Below, piece by piece: positions 9,570 through 21,999 of a stretch of DNA of 42,019 nucleotides (its first letter is position 1; each line of letters begins with the position of its first letter). The position numbers and the translations under genes are program-made. Location of the stretch: contig MU130362.1 in assembly GCA_015039465.1 (NCBI GenBank), positions 554,136 to 596,154 of the forward strand, read 5' to 3'. This DNA comes from Phlegmacium glaucopus. Taxonomy: Eukaryota; Basidiomycota; Agaricomycetes; Agaricales; Cortinariaceae. The notes under the pieces are model-generated. The model worked only from the letters and a program-made list of their open reading frames with translations. It did no database searches and was not told the DNA's origin.

Positions 9570-12500
9570 TTATTGGGGTGCTGTGGTTATATCAAAGGTA
9601 TTATGGTCTGCGTATTTACTAATATAGTATGAATGGAAAGAATTGAGTGTTTGCGAGAAGTGGAGGGAAACAGGAACAAAGGATCGGCCAAAAATAGGGA
9701 GTAAATGAGCAAGGCGAGCAATGGTATCAATGTGTATGACCTGGAGAGCCGGCTTTCCTGGACTTGTAAACTCTGGTTGAGCTATCCACATACCTGTGTC
9801 CACATCGGGTGCCTCATCAACACGTGGAAACCAATGGACAAGCGCACAGGGATATGTTTTCGTTTCATGGACAAATGAAAAAAATAGGAGAACTCGACCA
9901 ACTTCCAGCCGTCTTATCCCCTTTGCATCAGGGTTCACAGTGACAAAAACACAGTCCCGTCGAGGACCATCCTGGCGCCAGGAAGGTGTTGAATGAGCAT
10001 ATTCGTGGTGCATTCCAGTCATGCCCGATGGATCGGAAGGTGCATGGAAAATGATCAAGGCAGAGTGGAAGATTTTGACTGGGCTGGAGATGATAGGACT
10101 TGTATACGTCGAGATAGGATCAGCATTTGGATCAACTTGAGAACTGAGGAATTGGTGAGTGAGGAAATGGAGGGAAGGGATGTCCATGTCAACCCCAATT
10201 TGATGAAGGGTTTTAGGATAGCCACGCTCTAATTTATCCAAGGTTTCACAATATGATTAATTAGAAGAGCATTCACAAGAGAAAAAAGTTACACACGAGG
10301 AGTCTTTGCCAAAAAAACCTCATTAACAGCCGCACCATCCAGTGGACTTCCATCAACATCCTCATCTTCTGGCAACACTTCCTGCCTACCAGTCATAAGC
10401 CCCCTGACTTCGACCACTGGTTCCTCATGGACTTGGTCATCCATCGGTCCCTCAGATTCCTCCTCAACACTTGCTAGATAATTGGTCATCGCTTCTTGTA
10501 AGCATGAGCCATTGAGCATACCGCGGTCAGTAAAATCAACATGAGCGGCAGCAAGCTTGTCGAGCTGTTGGTTTGTCACGAGCATCTGGCCCAGTGCGTT
10601 GTAGTGGCTAGAACGCCGCCATGGCTCTTTCACAGCCTTAATGTGCTTTGCTTCTGTTATCGATGAGCAGAGGCCATTTGGGGAGCCAAATGCTTCAATG
10701 AGGCTGCAATAATGGACGAGCGAGTGTTGACGAGGTAAAGAAATGCCCGAAGGGCCTTCTGCACGAACCCCGGTTTCGTGAAAAATTACACAGTAATGGT
10801 GAAATCGTGAAAGTGCTTTGTCAACCTCTTGCAAGGTACGCTCTGTAAGTTGGGCCCGTCGCACAAGGTAGCAAAAATCCAGATAAGCCAGCAGAGCGCG
10901 AACCATGTCTTGAGGGACGTGGCCTTCGATGGCATTGACATAGACCTAAAGCAAGAATGAGCTATGATTTGGAGGTGATGGGAATTTCCAGACCTTCATC
11001 AATGCTTTCGAATCATCACCTGTCCATTGCTTGAAGTTTCGACCCTGTGGAAAACGACGCAAGCCAGGAAAAGATGGGGCAAGGGCAATTCTAGCACGAG
11101 ATATCAAATAATGAGCACAAGACAGGAAAATTTCCTTACCGACGGTCAATGTCGTCCATTATTTCCTTTGCCTTTGTGGGGCCATGTTCAAGATCTAAAT
11201 ACTCGCCAACCCATGTTACAAGATGATCCTTAAATCCACCCTTGATGACTTGGTGGAGGAGATCTGGTGACAACAACTGGTTGATGTCGGCTCTGGGAAA
11301 GTTGTCTGTAAATGGCTGCAAACAGTCAGAACGCAATGTGAATGTCAGTTTGAATCAACATACAACAATATCACCAATAATGCCATAATCATCCCATAGA
11401 TCTGCGAGGCTAAGGCAATCAATGGCCTGTTGACGGTGCGCTTTTGATCGTTGGCCTGCCTCCCCATCGAGATTTGAATGATGGGCAGTGCAACTAAATC
11501 GCAGTGATATCAGGTTCTCGGACAAAATGGAAAGAAAAAAAAGGTTCACTTACCGGGGGCACCAGTTCTGGACGATACAACCAAGCAGAACTTGCTCGGG
11601 ATAGTCTGCAATATAGGGTCCAAGTCCAAAGATAGCATGGCGGAAATGTCGATCAGGACATTGGACCACCTCTGGCGTTGTCATTCCAGCACAAAGTGGT
11701 TGAAGTATGGCGGATAAGGATGAGTGGAAGAGTTGACGGCGGAACTTGCGGAACAGTGTTGTATTTGAATGTTGGCGGGTTGCTAGATTATTGGATCAGA
11801 AAAAACATGGGAGTTAGGAAGCAGCAGACTTACTTTTTGGTATTGACAAGAAACCAATTAATATGACTGAGTTTCGATGCGCACGACGGACATTGTTCTT
11901 GATGTTTCCTATAGACATGTACAGTGGATAATATTCATTTTGGCCAGTAGCAACTGATACGGTGGTCTTATCACTTCCAAGAATTATCAGTACAAACATA
12001 GATCCATGTGAGGCTGGATCTTCAGAAATAATATCCTTGAGAAGTAGGGTCAGAGATGAGCAGAGACATGAACGAAAAAGATACTCACCGCTTGCTCCCA
12101 AGCCCAATTGCCAGACATGAAATCTTTGTACTCACGACCCTCTTCAGCGTCGTACTTTCTGAATGGTTTATAGTCAAACTCTTCATTGAAGTCGGGATTC
12201 TTGAGCATAGATCGAGCAACTGCAGCAGGGTCACGGTACCAGACCTCATAATCCTCATCCATCCATTCAGGGCAAATGTCAGGCCGGCCGCCGCTGTACT
12301 TGACAGAAAACGACTCCCAGCTAACACCCTCAAGCTCCGTTGAATCAATCACTGCATGCATGTCGCGAACGTCAGCAAATGGAGGATCATGGACTGCGTC
12401 GCTTGGTTTACCCGCTTGTGCGGTGAGTAGACTGGCGGCCCAAAGGTCAAGGAGGATGTTGACTTGTGTATTTGCCATCTGATTGCGTTTATAGAGGAAC

Positions 12501-12983
12501 TGTGCAAGTTCATATTCAACTCGGTTATTCCATGGCGTCCAATCATCCGACAGCTTCTCCAAGCGTGGTGAAGGAGCTGTATTTGGAGGTAAATCAACAC
12601 CGTTGCTATTGCATGGAGTAGCTAAGGATGAAAATAGTAAAATAGTCAGCGGTGTCGTGCATTGAAGGTGAAGGGAATTATTTACCATCAATTATTGGAT
12701 GATAATTGATTTTCTCTGGCTGAGCTCGAGTATCGCTTGGCATGGGAGGTGGCGAGCTGTTGAGGTTGTCTAGAAGCTCCTCCTGAGCTAACAGACCAAT
12801 ATCTTCATCATTTTCTATGTCGGAGTTGGTAGGATTTTCAGACAAGGAGGCAGGATTAATGGTGGAGGCGTAGTGTGTGTTGCGGTGCTTTGAAAATCCT
12901 TTAAGGCTTCGAAAATCACTTCGTCCGCAGATGCTGCAGGTGAAGTGATTATTGTCACGAGTGCGGCGAGATGGGGGTGGCAT
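9570..12983 (-). CDS. Plavaka-family transposase, open frame
   Basis: Nine exons on the minus strand can be joined from ATG 12983 to the stop at 9570, giving roughly 990 residues. The N-terminus has a C2H2-like finger (C-x2-C then H-x3-H). Next come family blocks recalled from Plavaka proteins: FxNRVEYELAQFLYKRNQM-type start, DPPFADVRDMHAVID, WYRDP, FMSGNWAWEQA, ILGSDKTTVSVATGQNEYYP, NNVRRAHRN, GLGPYIADYPEQVLL, FPRADINQLLSPDLLHQVIKG, FKQWTGDDSKALMK, SLPRQHSLVHY, GLCSSITEAKHIKAVKEPWR, and DTGMW near the end. Introns are 48-66 nt with GT-AG borders and fall at the same sites as in the copy at 29965-33205. No stop or frameshift was found. Expected role: excision and insertion of the element in the nucleus, through an RNase H-like catalytic core. 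The catalytic acidic residues were not assigned. Confidence 0.85.
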
Positions 12984-13141
12984 AGCAGATGGAAGTACTA
13001 AGCAAATAGTTCTAATCACTTGGGCGGACCTTAGAAAAAAAAAACTAGGAAAAAAAAAACTAGAACAAAATGAACCATCTTTTCTTCCAAGTCCCATCAA
13101 CTCTCACTTATTTCTCTCTCCCCTCCTATATTCATTCCACA
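12984..13141. promoter_or_regulatory. Shared bidirectional promoter of transposon 1
   Basis: 158 bp separate the two divergent start codons. The stretch contains AAAAAAAAC runs and a CT-rich block (13110-13140) before the partner gene's ATG. The equivalent gap in transposon 2 is 140 bp, so close head-to-head spacing is conserved. Confidence 0.5.
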
Positions 13142-15542
13142 ATGAGAACTCGTAACACAACCACATCTGAAGCACCTCCAAATTCTGTCATTGACAAGCC
13201 ACAACCCAACTATCGTAAGATGGCAGGCATTGGTCCAACCCCTCACACATCAAAGCAGGTTATCGCAGACAACAGGACCATCACCATATCCAAGGCGGCA
13301 GTAAAGGCACAGAAAGAGGAAGTGCTCTCGCAACTGGCCAAGATGGAGGACGCAATGGAAGAAGCACAGTTTGTGAAAAAATCGCAGGTGTCTCATCCTC
13401 CCATTAAGAACTTGCAAAAAGCACCCCGACCGGTGGCAAAGGTTGATGGAATAGAGATGAGCCCAAATTTAGATGACAGAGCTGAAGAACTTTCGGTTAA
13501 GTGTCCACAATGCTAAAAAATTGATGTTTTGCTGACTTACACAATATAGGATATAAATGATGATAACACAACATTGAGGAAGTCAGCCAAGGTCACAACA
13601 CCTTTTGCTTCTGAGTTTGGAGATGAAGACGATGGGCAAACCACTGATGATGATGGAATGCTGAGCATGACCGTGACACCATTGGCTTCCGAGTTTGGAG
13701 ATGAGGACAATGATGGAGCGATCAATGATGACTTCTACATGTTAAGTGATGCAGCTGAGTCCGAGTCCGAGAGGGTAGAGAATGTGATGCCAGTCGTAGA
13801 TGATGTTGCAGCGGCAGGAGACACAAGTGAATACGAGGAAGAAGAGATAGTAATATCTAAGGTAAAAAAGGGAAAGGTCGGTTCTAGGGAAGCCATAGAA
13901 GCGAAGCGTCTCATACCTCCACCATCAAATATAAATCCCTTCAATCCCACTCAGGACCCAAGAGCAGTCGCATCGTCCACAGCTGCATTAAAACGCAAAC
14001 GCATATTGTCAGAGTCCAGGCCAGGTGCAAAGGATACCACATACCTGTAAGTCCTTATCCGAAGCCTCTCCTTGTTTTACTCTAGTAAAATAAATATTTA
14101 GCAAGGTTGCGTCGAGCACAGGAAAAAAAGCAAAGACCAGTTCTATTGTGGCCTCGTCTCAGAGTTTTAGGGTTGGGGTTCAATCTGGAGGTAAAAATAC
14201 AGCAAGGCCAGTAGAAAGAGATTATAATGTTGCAGCGAAGGGGGTGTCCACACCACCAGCTGAGATAGAGGCAAGTTACGGTGGGTGGGGTGATGAAGAA
14301 GAGATCGATGAGGAGGTCGTTAAGGCGGACAGATCCCAAAAGGGAAAGGCTGCTTTAGGGAAGGTCAGGATTGTTATCAATTTCCTCAGGCCTTACACTT
14401 ACTCTACTCCATCTCAGTCGATCGCAAGGGTTGTGAGAACCGTCACTGAAACCAAGGGTTCAAAGGATGCTACAAAAGGCTCTGGTTTCCGTGCGACGAC
14501 TATTCATACCCGTTTTAACCAGGACAACTTACCACCAACTGTCAAAATACTCTGGAAGTCTGTCTTTGTCCCAACGTTTCACACACATATTGGGTCCTTA
14601 CGTGGTGTGAACCCCTTCACACCTACTAATCCTGTGGATCTCGTTCAGCATGTAGTAAAGCAGGTGTACACAAAACACTACTTAGACCTCAAAAAGTCAC
14701 AGAGCTTGGTGCCCAAAGGTGTCGTTTACGAATTGGTAAATCTCATTATTCAATTTATCTCCACATAAATTTATCTATTTAATAGGCAATAGCTGCTACG
14801 CACACATGGCGCACTGGGATCAAGACCGCTGCAAACAAAGCCCTTGAAGCAGAATTCTTAGACGAAGACCGTTATCCAGACAAGCAAGCGATCATTGACT
14901 ACGTTGCTATGGTGGCCAATCCTAATAATCCTATCTTCCATTGGCGTGTTTACACCGATAGTGTGAGTTTTATTTTTGATCTCTTCTGGCTCGAATGTTG
15001 ATATCTGTTTAGGTTAAATCTGGTACCTACGAGGATCCAGTCCTTATTGCCACGTTTGCCGTTGGACACCTCAAATCTATCATTGGTGCTTGCACGAGTG
15101 ATGAGGACGATTACCCTTTTGTAGGAATGGCATTATCCCTCACAGCAGTAAGTGACTGCCTCGCTTACAGTGTTTTTATTCACCTTTGTTTTCGGACTTC
15201 CCTTTAGCTTGAACGTGAGTACTCACTCTGGAAGACTGGAGAGTGGGATCAGGCCCGAGCTACCGCCCTAGACTTTTCTGATCACACATTCGGTTCGCAA
15301 GCGTCATCATACCTTCAAGCAATGATTGGCCTCAAGACTAAGAAGTGGACAACAATCCTTGCAGCTGCGGAGGCGTACCTTAACGGTGGCGGCATAAGTG
15401 GTTCAGCAGCATATAGTGGCATCTCATCGGAAGGCGAGATGTTTGATCCGCGTGCGAAGGTGGATGAGTCTGAGGATGAGGATGACTGTATGTTACTTTC
15501 CTCACCGTTTCCTTCACATAAATTGACCCTCATGTTATAGGA
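13142..15542 (+). CDS. Plavaka partner protein (DUF6532-like)
   Basis: Six main exons (about 13142-13495, 13550-14046, 14102-14735, 14786-14962, 15013-15147, 15208-15487) join in frame to about 692 residues. The last intron puts a TGA across its junction, ending at 15542. The first half is hydrophilic, with acidic tracts (SEFGDEDD repeated) and basic patches. The second half is a folded domain: FLRPY, VKILWKSVFVPTF, a block NPIFHWRVY, then ALEREYSLWKTGEW and a final helix. It resembles the basidiomycete domain I recall as DUF6532; that name needs a profile search. It is homologous to the partner at 29824-27661, with matching intron sites, including a 135-nt exon of equal length in both. The role is unknown. 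Conserved linkage to the transposase suggests DNA binding or help in transposition. Confidence 0.75.
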
Positions 15543-16022
15543 GGCAAGATTTGAAGCTTCCTGAAGTGACGGCGGGGCGTTGATTGTGGCCATATTCATC
15601 ATATTACACTAGATATTTTTGTACAGGCATGGCACAAGCATGTGTTGTTTTTTTAACCTAGTTTTAATATATTCTGTATGGAAAAAAAAGCATTGGATAG
15701 TATTTAAGACTACATCGGATGGCATTGAATACGTGGCAACTTGGAGACTTTATGGCTTACTGACATAAGGACGTACTGACATAAGAACATGCAGACATAC
15801 CGACGTACCGACGTAAGGACATGATATTGACATAGGGACATTTGTGCCTTCGGATAACATTAGCCACCTTCATCTCAAGTCGTCGTGACTTTGTTACGAC
15901 AGAATGGTCGAAATTGACTTCAGCACGTAAGGCCCTTTGCGCTCTGTAGCCGCCTTATGGTACGTGGTGAAGACACAGAAGACACTCAATGTCATCTCAT
16001 GTAACCTGTACATTTCCTGATG
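15543..16022. repeat. Right subterminal region of Plavaka 1
   Basis: There is no gene. From 15755 to 15840 it carries tandem-like units of the type CTGACATAAGGACGTACTGA (ACATAAG/ACGTA variants), probable transposase recognition repeats. The TIR ends at 16022. Confidence 0.6.
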
Positions 16023-16077
16023 TTCGACACAGTGTGTCCGTTCCGGGAATCGTGCCCTTCGATACACTGTAGTGTGC

Positions 16078-16390
16078 CTATGTGAGTTTCAAAGAAAGAT
16101 TGGTGAGACGAACAAGGGTAGGAATACAACACTGAAAGAAAAACTCACTAGTAGGTTCATCGAGACACATAATGCTGAGGACGACGTCATGGTTGTAGAC
16201 CTTGACTTTTCGACCACCTGAGAGACTAAGACGCTGAGCCTGACGAGTACAGAGCTCGAAGACCTTCTGACGATACAATGAGTAAGATATACCATACAAT
16301 AGAAAGGTGTAAGCGGACCTTCTCGAAATCAAGCCTTGATGGAGAGCTAAGAAAGACCTTTCAGCGAGACTTTGTATATACGATTGCACC
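16078..16390 (-). pseudogene. ABC-transporter ATPase relic, copy A
   Basis: Minus-strand frames contain QRLSLSGG, the ABC signature (C-loop), followed about 20 residues later by IMCLDEPTS, a Walker B block, at the spacing and wording typical of ABCG-type fungal transporters. Only this fragment remains. No Walker A, membrane domain or open full-length gene is nearby. Related relics lie at the same position before the PP2C genes at 22676 and 39682. This copy begins 56 bp right of Plavaka 1. Confidence 0.6.
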
Positions 16391-16840
16391 AGTTGTCAAA
16401 ACCCGATGCCCTTTTTACCTTGGATGACCCATCGCTCATCTTCACCATATTAAAAGGAAGGCATATTCACTATCTAATGTGTGATCGCTACAACCTGGCT
16501 TCGAGGCCGGCAAGTTCCTGATGAGTGGTGCCTGGACGGCGTTCACAGTTGTCATGCAAACATTGAAAAACAAAAGAAACCGAGGCGCTTTATTTTTTGC
16601 CACTGGGTGATGCTGGACACCAACTACGCTTTCGAGGTCGTGTGTCCATTTACCCCAGGAATTCATCTGTCTCGCTGTGGTCCAATTCTAACCGATTCAC
16701 TAAGCCATTTTCACTCGGACAAGGTAAATTTTATTCACACACACGCTGCTGCTACTAGTAAGCTTACACAGTTTACACCGCCCCAGGAACGTTAGGAACG
16801 GGCCTAGTATAAGAGAAAACAGAATCAGAACTTCATTTAA

Positions 16841-18600
16841 ATGTTACGACGCATTCTACGATCATTGCCTACATCATCTTACAAGTATTCACCAATTTTA
16901 CGCCAAAGAACAATTATAGCTCCCCTTAGACCTTCACTTCTCATATTTTTGGCAGTTTCTGCCACGACAGCTGCCAAAATCATTACAATCCACGGAGATG
17001 CAGCCCAACCTCCTAACAAACTCAAGAAACCTGCCGCGTCTGTACAAATGCTGCTCGAAACTATCCTTGATTAACTGATATCACATCGAAATGGAACATT
17101 ACCTTCCCCTACGGCGGATGAAATATTGGATTTGTACTCGGATGCGGAAATCCCTAAGGAGGAAGCAACAGGCGTCAGTCAAATCGACGGAATATTACTT
17201 CCCAGGTAATGAACAGCTCCTATTGCAGCTTCATTCCGTTCTCATTTCTCCCAATAGCAACTCTCCCATGGAAGACACCCTCCAGCACACGTCTATCAGG
17301 TTCTCTAACACACTCAGCTACCCTCTGTTTGGACTTTACGACGGACACAACGGAAAGGCTTCGCAGTCCTGGGAGACCTAGCCCAGCTCTACTCAGACTA
17401 TTCTGCTGTCTCAAATCCAGAACGTGTCGACATGGAAAAACGTTTCAGTTTCGTGGTAAACGACATACCCGACGGAAATCAACAATCAGAAGTCAAAGAT
17501 GAGCCTGAGATGATACGACTGCACAACGGTGTACCAGATCCGAACCCAGAAGAGGAGCTGGATCAGTCTATTAAGAAGGCATTCCTAACTTTGGACTCGC
17601 TCATTGTTAATAAAATGAGAGCGGCAATATTGGAAGAACGGACCCTGAAGGAAGAAGGGGCCAGGTTACTTTCACTCGCCAACACTTTCCTGTGCGCTAT
17701 TGGGAACTGGTGATCCACGAGACGAGCTGCCTTGAAGGGGGATACGAAACACACGTCCTCAGCGAAGAGCAGAACGCGCATAATCCCTGCGAGATTGAAC
17801 GTATTCAAGCTGCTCATCCAGGAGAGAATATTGTTGGAAACCGACGAGTACTTGGCTGGGGGATCTCACGGGCTTTTGGTGACGCGGCTTTGAAATGGAG
17901 CCGAGAGATCCAGCAACGCATTCACGAACAATACCTCGGCGACCCTCCACGAGGAAATTGTTTGACCCCGTCTTACTTTACCGCAGAGCCGGAGATCACC
18001 ACAGCAACGATGAGAAGAGGTGACTTCGTCGTATTGGCCTCCGACGGGCTTTGGGATTGTTTCACAAGCGAAGAATTAGTGGGTTTAGTTGGAGGTTGGT
18101 TGGAGACGAGGGGCGAGGAAGTGAAGATTGGGAAGAGGCAAGGGATCGGAGAAGGGGAGATGGTGATGATACCATTTGGGAAAGCAGGTCTTTCTGGGCA
18201 AAATCCAAAGAAAGGGTTTGGTAAAGGAAAGGGTTACGGATGGACGGAAGGTTCGGATGGTGGTACAAGCAAGGAAGTGGTCAAGGAAGACGAGAGCACG
18301 ATATGGGAGCGGACGGATTTACCAGTGACGTCGTTGAAACCAGACCAAACCGAGATGTATAAGTTTTGGCGGGCGACGAAGCGGTTCGTGAACATTGATG
18401 CTAATGTTGCGGTACATTTGGCCCGAAATGCGCTTGGAGGTGCAGATAGAGACTTAACTGGGGCATTGCTCCGACTGAGGCCACCTCGATCCCGGAGTTA
18501 TAGGTAACAGCTACGTCACCTTTGAGCTCGACGACTAAGCCTTTTCTTTTTTTTTTGTTACAGGGACGATATATCTATTCAAGTTATCTTCTTTGATTGA
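16841..18600 (+). pseudogene. PP2C phosphatase, decayed copy A
   Basis: It aligns along its whole length with the intact PP2C at 22676-24537. Exon 1 has a stop at 17072-17074 where the intact copy reads FDFL. Exon 2 has lost about 35 bp just after the DGHNG metal motif, causing a frameshift. A further deletion near 17700 removes the segment holding the GDSRAVLG motif. The C-terminal 270 codons (17692-18507) stay open, including LASDGLWD, and the last exon with the RDDISIQV-type end remains at 18564-18600. It cannot encode an active phosphatase. Confidence 0.85.
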
Positions 18601-19047
18601 TAGCTTGTAAAAGCAGGAGCTGCCTTTGGGAAAAGGTCAGAAAGCTGTCAGGCAGAGGAGGGAGGACTGTTCGCCCACCCTGTCCTGTTTGAAAGAATAT
18701 ATTATGATTGCCTGGTGCCTCTCTGGAGAGCTTCGATGTGATATGGCTACATCCCCAAAGTAGCGATCGTTGTTCGAGCTCGCCATATTAGTGAATATAC
18801 CGAAATCTACTCTCACATCGTCAACAATCGATATAAATAAAATCGCTGTCTAATTTCGTGTGATAGTGGATAGTGTACAAGGGGAAAGTAGAATCGTAAT
18901 AGCTAATAGAACAATGTGTATGCAAACAAAATAAAATACGCCTGTGTAATAATATTGTTACAATGTTAGCCTCGAGAATCAGCTAGTAGACAATATTTGG
19001 ATATTCGCCGGCACTTATCTTTAAAGATAGGCCGCCTACATCCTTTC
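18601..19047. other. Convergent 3' spacer (PP2C A / membrane gene A)
   Basis: No gene. The block, including GTGAATATACCGAAATCTAC near 18793 and an AT-rich stretch with possible polyadenylation signals, recurs at 24540-24960, 33500-33860 and 40326-40731. It is part of the duplicated unit. Confidence 0.6.
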
Positions 19048-19632
19048 TCAAATACCGCAGCTTGAATGGCGAGGCAGAGTTATGATGAAGAACGCTAGAC
19101 AAGCGATAGCCAAGCCAGCCCACGAGAATATCACAACATAGTCCACTGAGAATGGTATATAGGTCCTGCGAGAGTCCGTTTGATGGCCTAGAAGACGAAG
19201 GGATATTGAAGATGCTTCATGAGAGTTGCTGTACTAAGGGTGGCTACTTACCATTGACGGCTGCATGACACTGCGAATGTATGATTTCATCGCTGTTTAA
19301 CTCACTAGCACGATGATCTGAGTGACATGGGTGACTTAGTACATGAGGACAAAAGTGAGAAGAAAAGACGAACAAGTAACTCTTCGAACATTATCATTTA
19401 CACAATTTTCCATCGTGACACTCTGAGAGTTGAGCGAATCCATATTCACCATGCCAAAATTATGGATGTGATATATCTTGTATATTTGACGACCATCTTC
19501 ATCGACGTTATGAAGGGAATTTGTCGATCGCGGATCTATGGAAGGGGACTGGTTGACAATAGTTCCAGTTACCAAAGTGTTTCTCTCGACATCCACACCA
19601 ACAGACCTACGGAGAGGATTGAAAGTTTTCAA
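19048..19632 (-). pseudogene. Small one-helix membrane protein, copy A (broken)
   Basis: Exon 1 reads from 19632 through the family block IYKIYHIHN...VTMENC and then meets TAA (LTFVLMY*), where the intact copies continue. A one-base loss follows. The intron (GTAAGT...CTTCTAG) and exon 2 are still recognisable, with the helix SWAGLAIACLAFFIITL and an early TGA. It converges on PP2C copy A. Confidence 0.65.
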
Positions 19633-19639
19633 GGCATGG

Positions 19640-21140
19640 ATTAGGCCATATATATATTACTTAGGTTCTCATGATGTTGATCTTTTAAACTTGAACAAGC
19701 GCTGAGAAAAGACTATCTTGGACTCAGAAGCGCTTTCCCTGGAGTGAGGTGTAAAAATATAGTAAGGCGATGCGACTGGAATGCTGTGTTTGCACTTGAT
19801 AGGTACCTAGAGATTGCATTGATACACGTCTGAAAAGCTTATCCCATCCCATATCAGTAATTCCAATGGAGCGGAAAGCCACTAAGGCACGTATACAAAA
19901 TTTGTGGGCGAGACTTCATCATGCCAGCGATAAAAATCTGAACTGGACTTGGATTTATCAGATGAAAATGGGGGATGAGATTATGATGAGATTACATGCA
20001 GGTCTAACACGGTCAAGGTCACGTGCCTGCGGGATATGCGCAGTTAATAGTTCTAGTTATAGTTATCCTGGCAAATACTACCGATGGACTGTGAGAGTCA
20101 GACAAATGACAAACCAACCTTCTATTAGTATGATGCCATACCTGCTGTCAATGTTTGACATTCCGAGGGAAACGCCTCAAGCTCAAGATCAAAGACTCCT
20201 GAAAGCCACGAAAACTCGCAGAATTAAAATGATCTTATGAAGAGTTCCCACTGGCAGCGACCAAATTTCGAGATCTCGCTCACAAACCTAAGATATCAAG
20301 TTATAAACAATTTCCGATGGCGACAACTACCTTACAGGCATCTATTTGGTTTTTGCAAAGGAACTCTACCAATACTGGTCCAATAGACGTGAGGGGGTCT
20401 TAATTTTCTTAATGTATTTTTTTTGAGACGAAGGTTGATAATGCCAGGTAAAATGTTGTGCCAAGGACAGTACACTCACATTTCAAATGTTGAAAAGGAT
20501 TCCTGCGCTGCGGGCGCGTTTGGTCACTCTGAGTCTTTGACAAGGGTGATGATGTCAACAATGAACCTTTGAACCTTCAATTGACACATTTAGGCGCATG
20601 ATAATAATATAGGCAGGACTTGAACGCGTGATAATGGAACCTTACTCAAAGGGATACAAAGTTGCAAACATCAGACGCGTAGCATAATATGTACTTTATA
20701 TAATAGTGATCGATTGTCATCAGTGATCACATTATCATTAGGTCTGTTTTAGGAGACTAATATGTACTGCATAGTGACAAGTATCCATATTACAAAGAAA
20801 CTGTATAAAAAGTCAAGCGACGGTGGCCGCTGGCGCAATGGCTTAGCGCGGGTGCGTTCTGGTGCATAATAGCAGAATTCGGCTGTGTTCACGCAAGCAG
20901 GGACTCACTCAGGAATCCTACAGTTTGCACAAAAAAATCTCACACTATAGCGTCCGACCGTCTACGCCACAACCTCCGAGCTCTGGATCCGACCATCTAC
21001 TTACTCAATCGACCCTATTCGGCTTGACAGGTGGTCACATCATAACGCTGCACTGCAAATTGTTTCAAACTTTTGTAAAAGCAGCTGAAAGCTTAATCCT
21101 ACGTTATACTACGTTCTCCGCCTTGCCGCGACCCAATAAA
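19640..21140. other. Spacer with no supported gene
   Basis: A 124-codon open frame at 19866-20240 has no protein-like features or splice support. The only notable item is a partial tRNA-like sequence at about 20826-20890. The remainder appears to be unique intergenic DNA. Confidence 0.5.
20826..20890 (+). other. Degenerate tRNA-like 5' half
   Basis: GGCCGCTGGCGCAATGGC has the acceptor start and A box of a tRNA, with a pairable D stem (GCGC...GCGC) followed by a TTCTG...CAGAA stem. No proper B box (GTTCRANNC) follows; GTTCACGCA is the nearest. Likely a decayed tRNA or SINE head. Confidence 0.3.
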
Positions 21141-21215
21141 TACGGCCTAGAAATCCATGCCTTGGGAAGTTTCAACCCCTCATCCTCAGATACACCATAT
21201 CAGACCTCCGCTGGT

Positions 21216-21796
21216 ATGGATGTGGTCAACGGAAACACTTTGGAAAATCCAACTATCCCCCTGCCACAGATCCGAGATTGGAAAGGACGGCAAATTCACC
21301 TCAGTTGAATTACGACATCGGTGAAGACCGTGACGGTCGTCGAATATACAAAATATACCAGTTCCCTAATTGTAGGACGGTGTATATGGATTCGTTCAAC
21401 TCTCAGAGTGTCACAATGGAGAATTGTGCCAACAATAATGTTCGACGAGTTACTCGTTCGTCTTTTCCTCTCACTTTTGTCCCCATGTACTGAGTCTGCC
21501 CATGTTATTCAGATCATCGTGCCAGTGAGTTAAACAGCGATGATATCAGACATTCGCAATCCCATGAAGCCGTCAATGGCAAGTATGCACCTTACATCTT
21601 CCATCATGCATCTTAAACATCTCTTTGTCTTCTAGGTCTTCTAACGGACTCTCCTCGCACTCGCAAGACATATATATCATTCTCCCTGGATTACGTTGTG
21701 TTATTCTCGTGCGCCAGCGTGGCTGTCGCTTGTCTAGCATTTTTCATCATGAATTTGCCTCGGTTTTCAAGCTGCGGTATTGGGGAAAGGACGTAG
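21216..21796 (+). pseudogene. Small one-helix membrane protein, copy E (broken, inverted)
   Basis: This plus-strand copy of the family is inverted relative to the copy at 25544-24960. A short deletion after NPTI shifts the frame to an early TGA. Downstream blocks (YQFPNCRTVYMDSFNS, VTMENC) are in another frame with a further TGA. The intron begins with GC (AATG|GCAAGT) rather than GT and ends CTTCTAG. Exon 2 keeps the helix SVAVACLAFFIMNL and the family ending CGIGERT, then TAG. Confidence 0.7.
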
Positions 21797-21999
21797 GCGG
21801 CCTATCTTTAAAGGTAAGAGATGCTGGTGAATATTGACTATACTAGCTGATTCTCGAAGCTAATAATGTTATTCCACAGGTGTATTTTATTTGGTTTGCA
21901 TACGTTGTTGTTGTAGCTATGATTTTACTTTCTCCTTTAACACTATCTACTATCATGCGTTATCACTATCCTTTAACTGTAGATGACAAAGAAACAAAT

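Larger units (their letters stand above)
9400..16022. mobile_element. Plavaka DNA transposon 1 (apparently complete)
   Basis: Terminal inverted repeats CATCAGGAAATGT at 9400 and the complement ACATTTCCTGATG ending at 16022 enclose 6.6 kb. The dinucleotide TT flanks both ends (9398-9399 and 16023-16024), fitting a 2-bp target duplication as in CMC-type transposons. Inside are a minus-strand Plavaka transposase and a plus-strand partner gene, head to head. The right subterminal part has repeated GACATAAGGACG-like units. The ends match those of the second Plavaka at 25968-33436 over CATCAGGAAA. Confidence 0.85.

Noticed and set aside
14082..14339. Minus frame inside the Plavaka 1 partner gene
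   Set aside because: Shadow of a spliced plus-strand exon.
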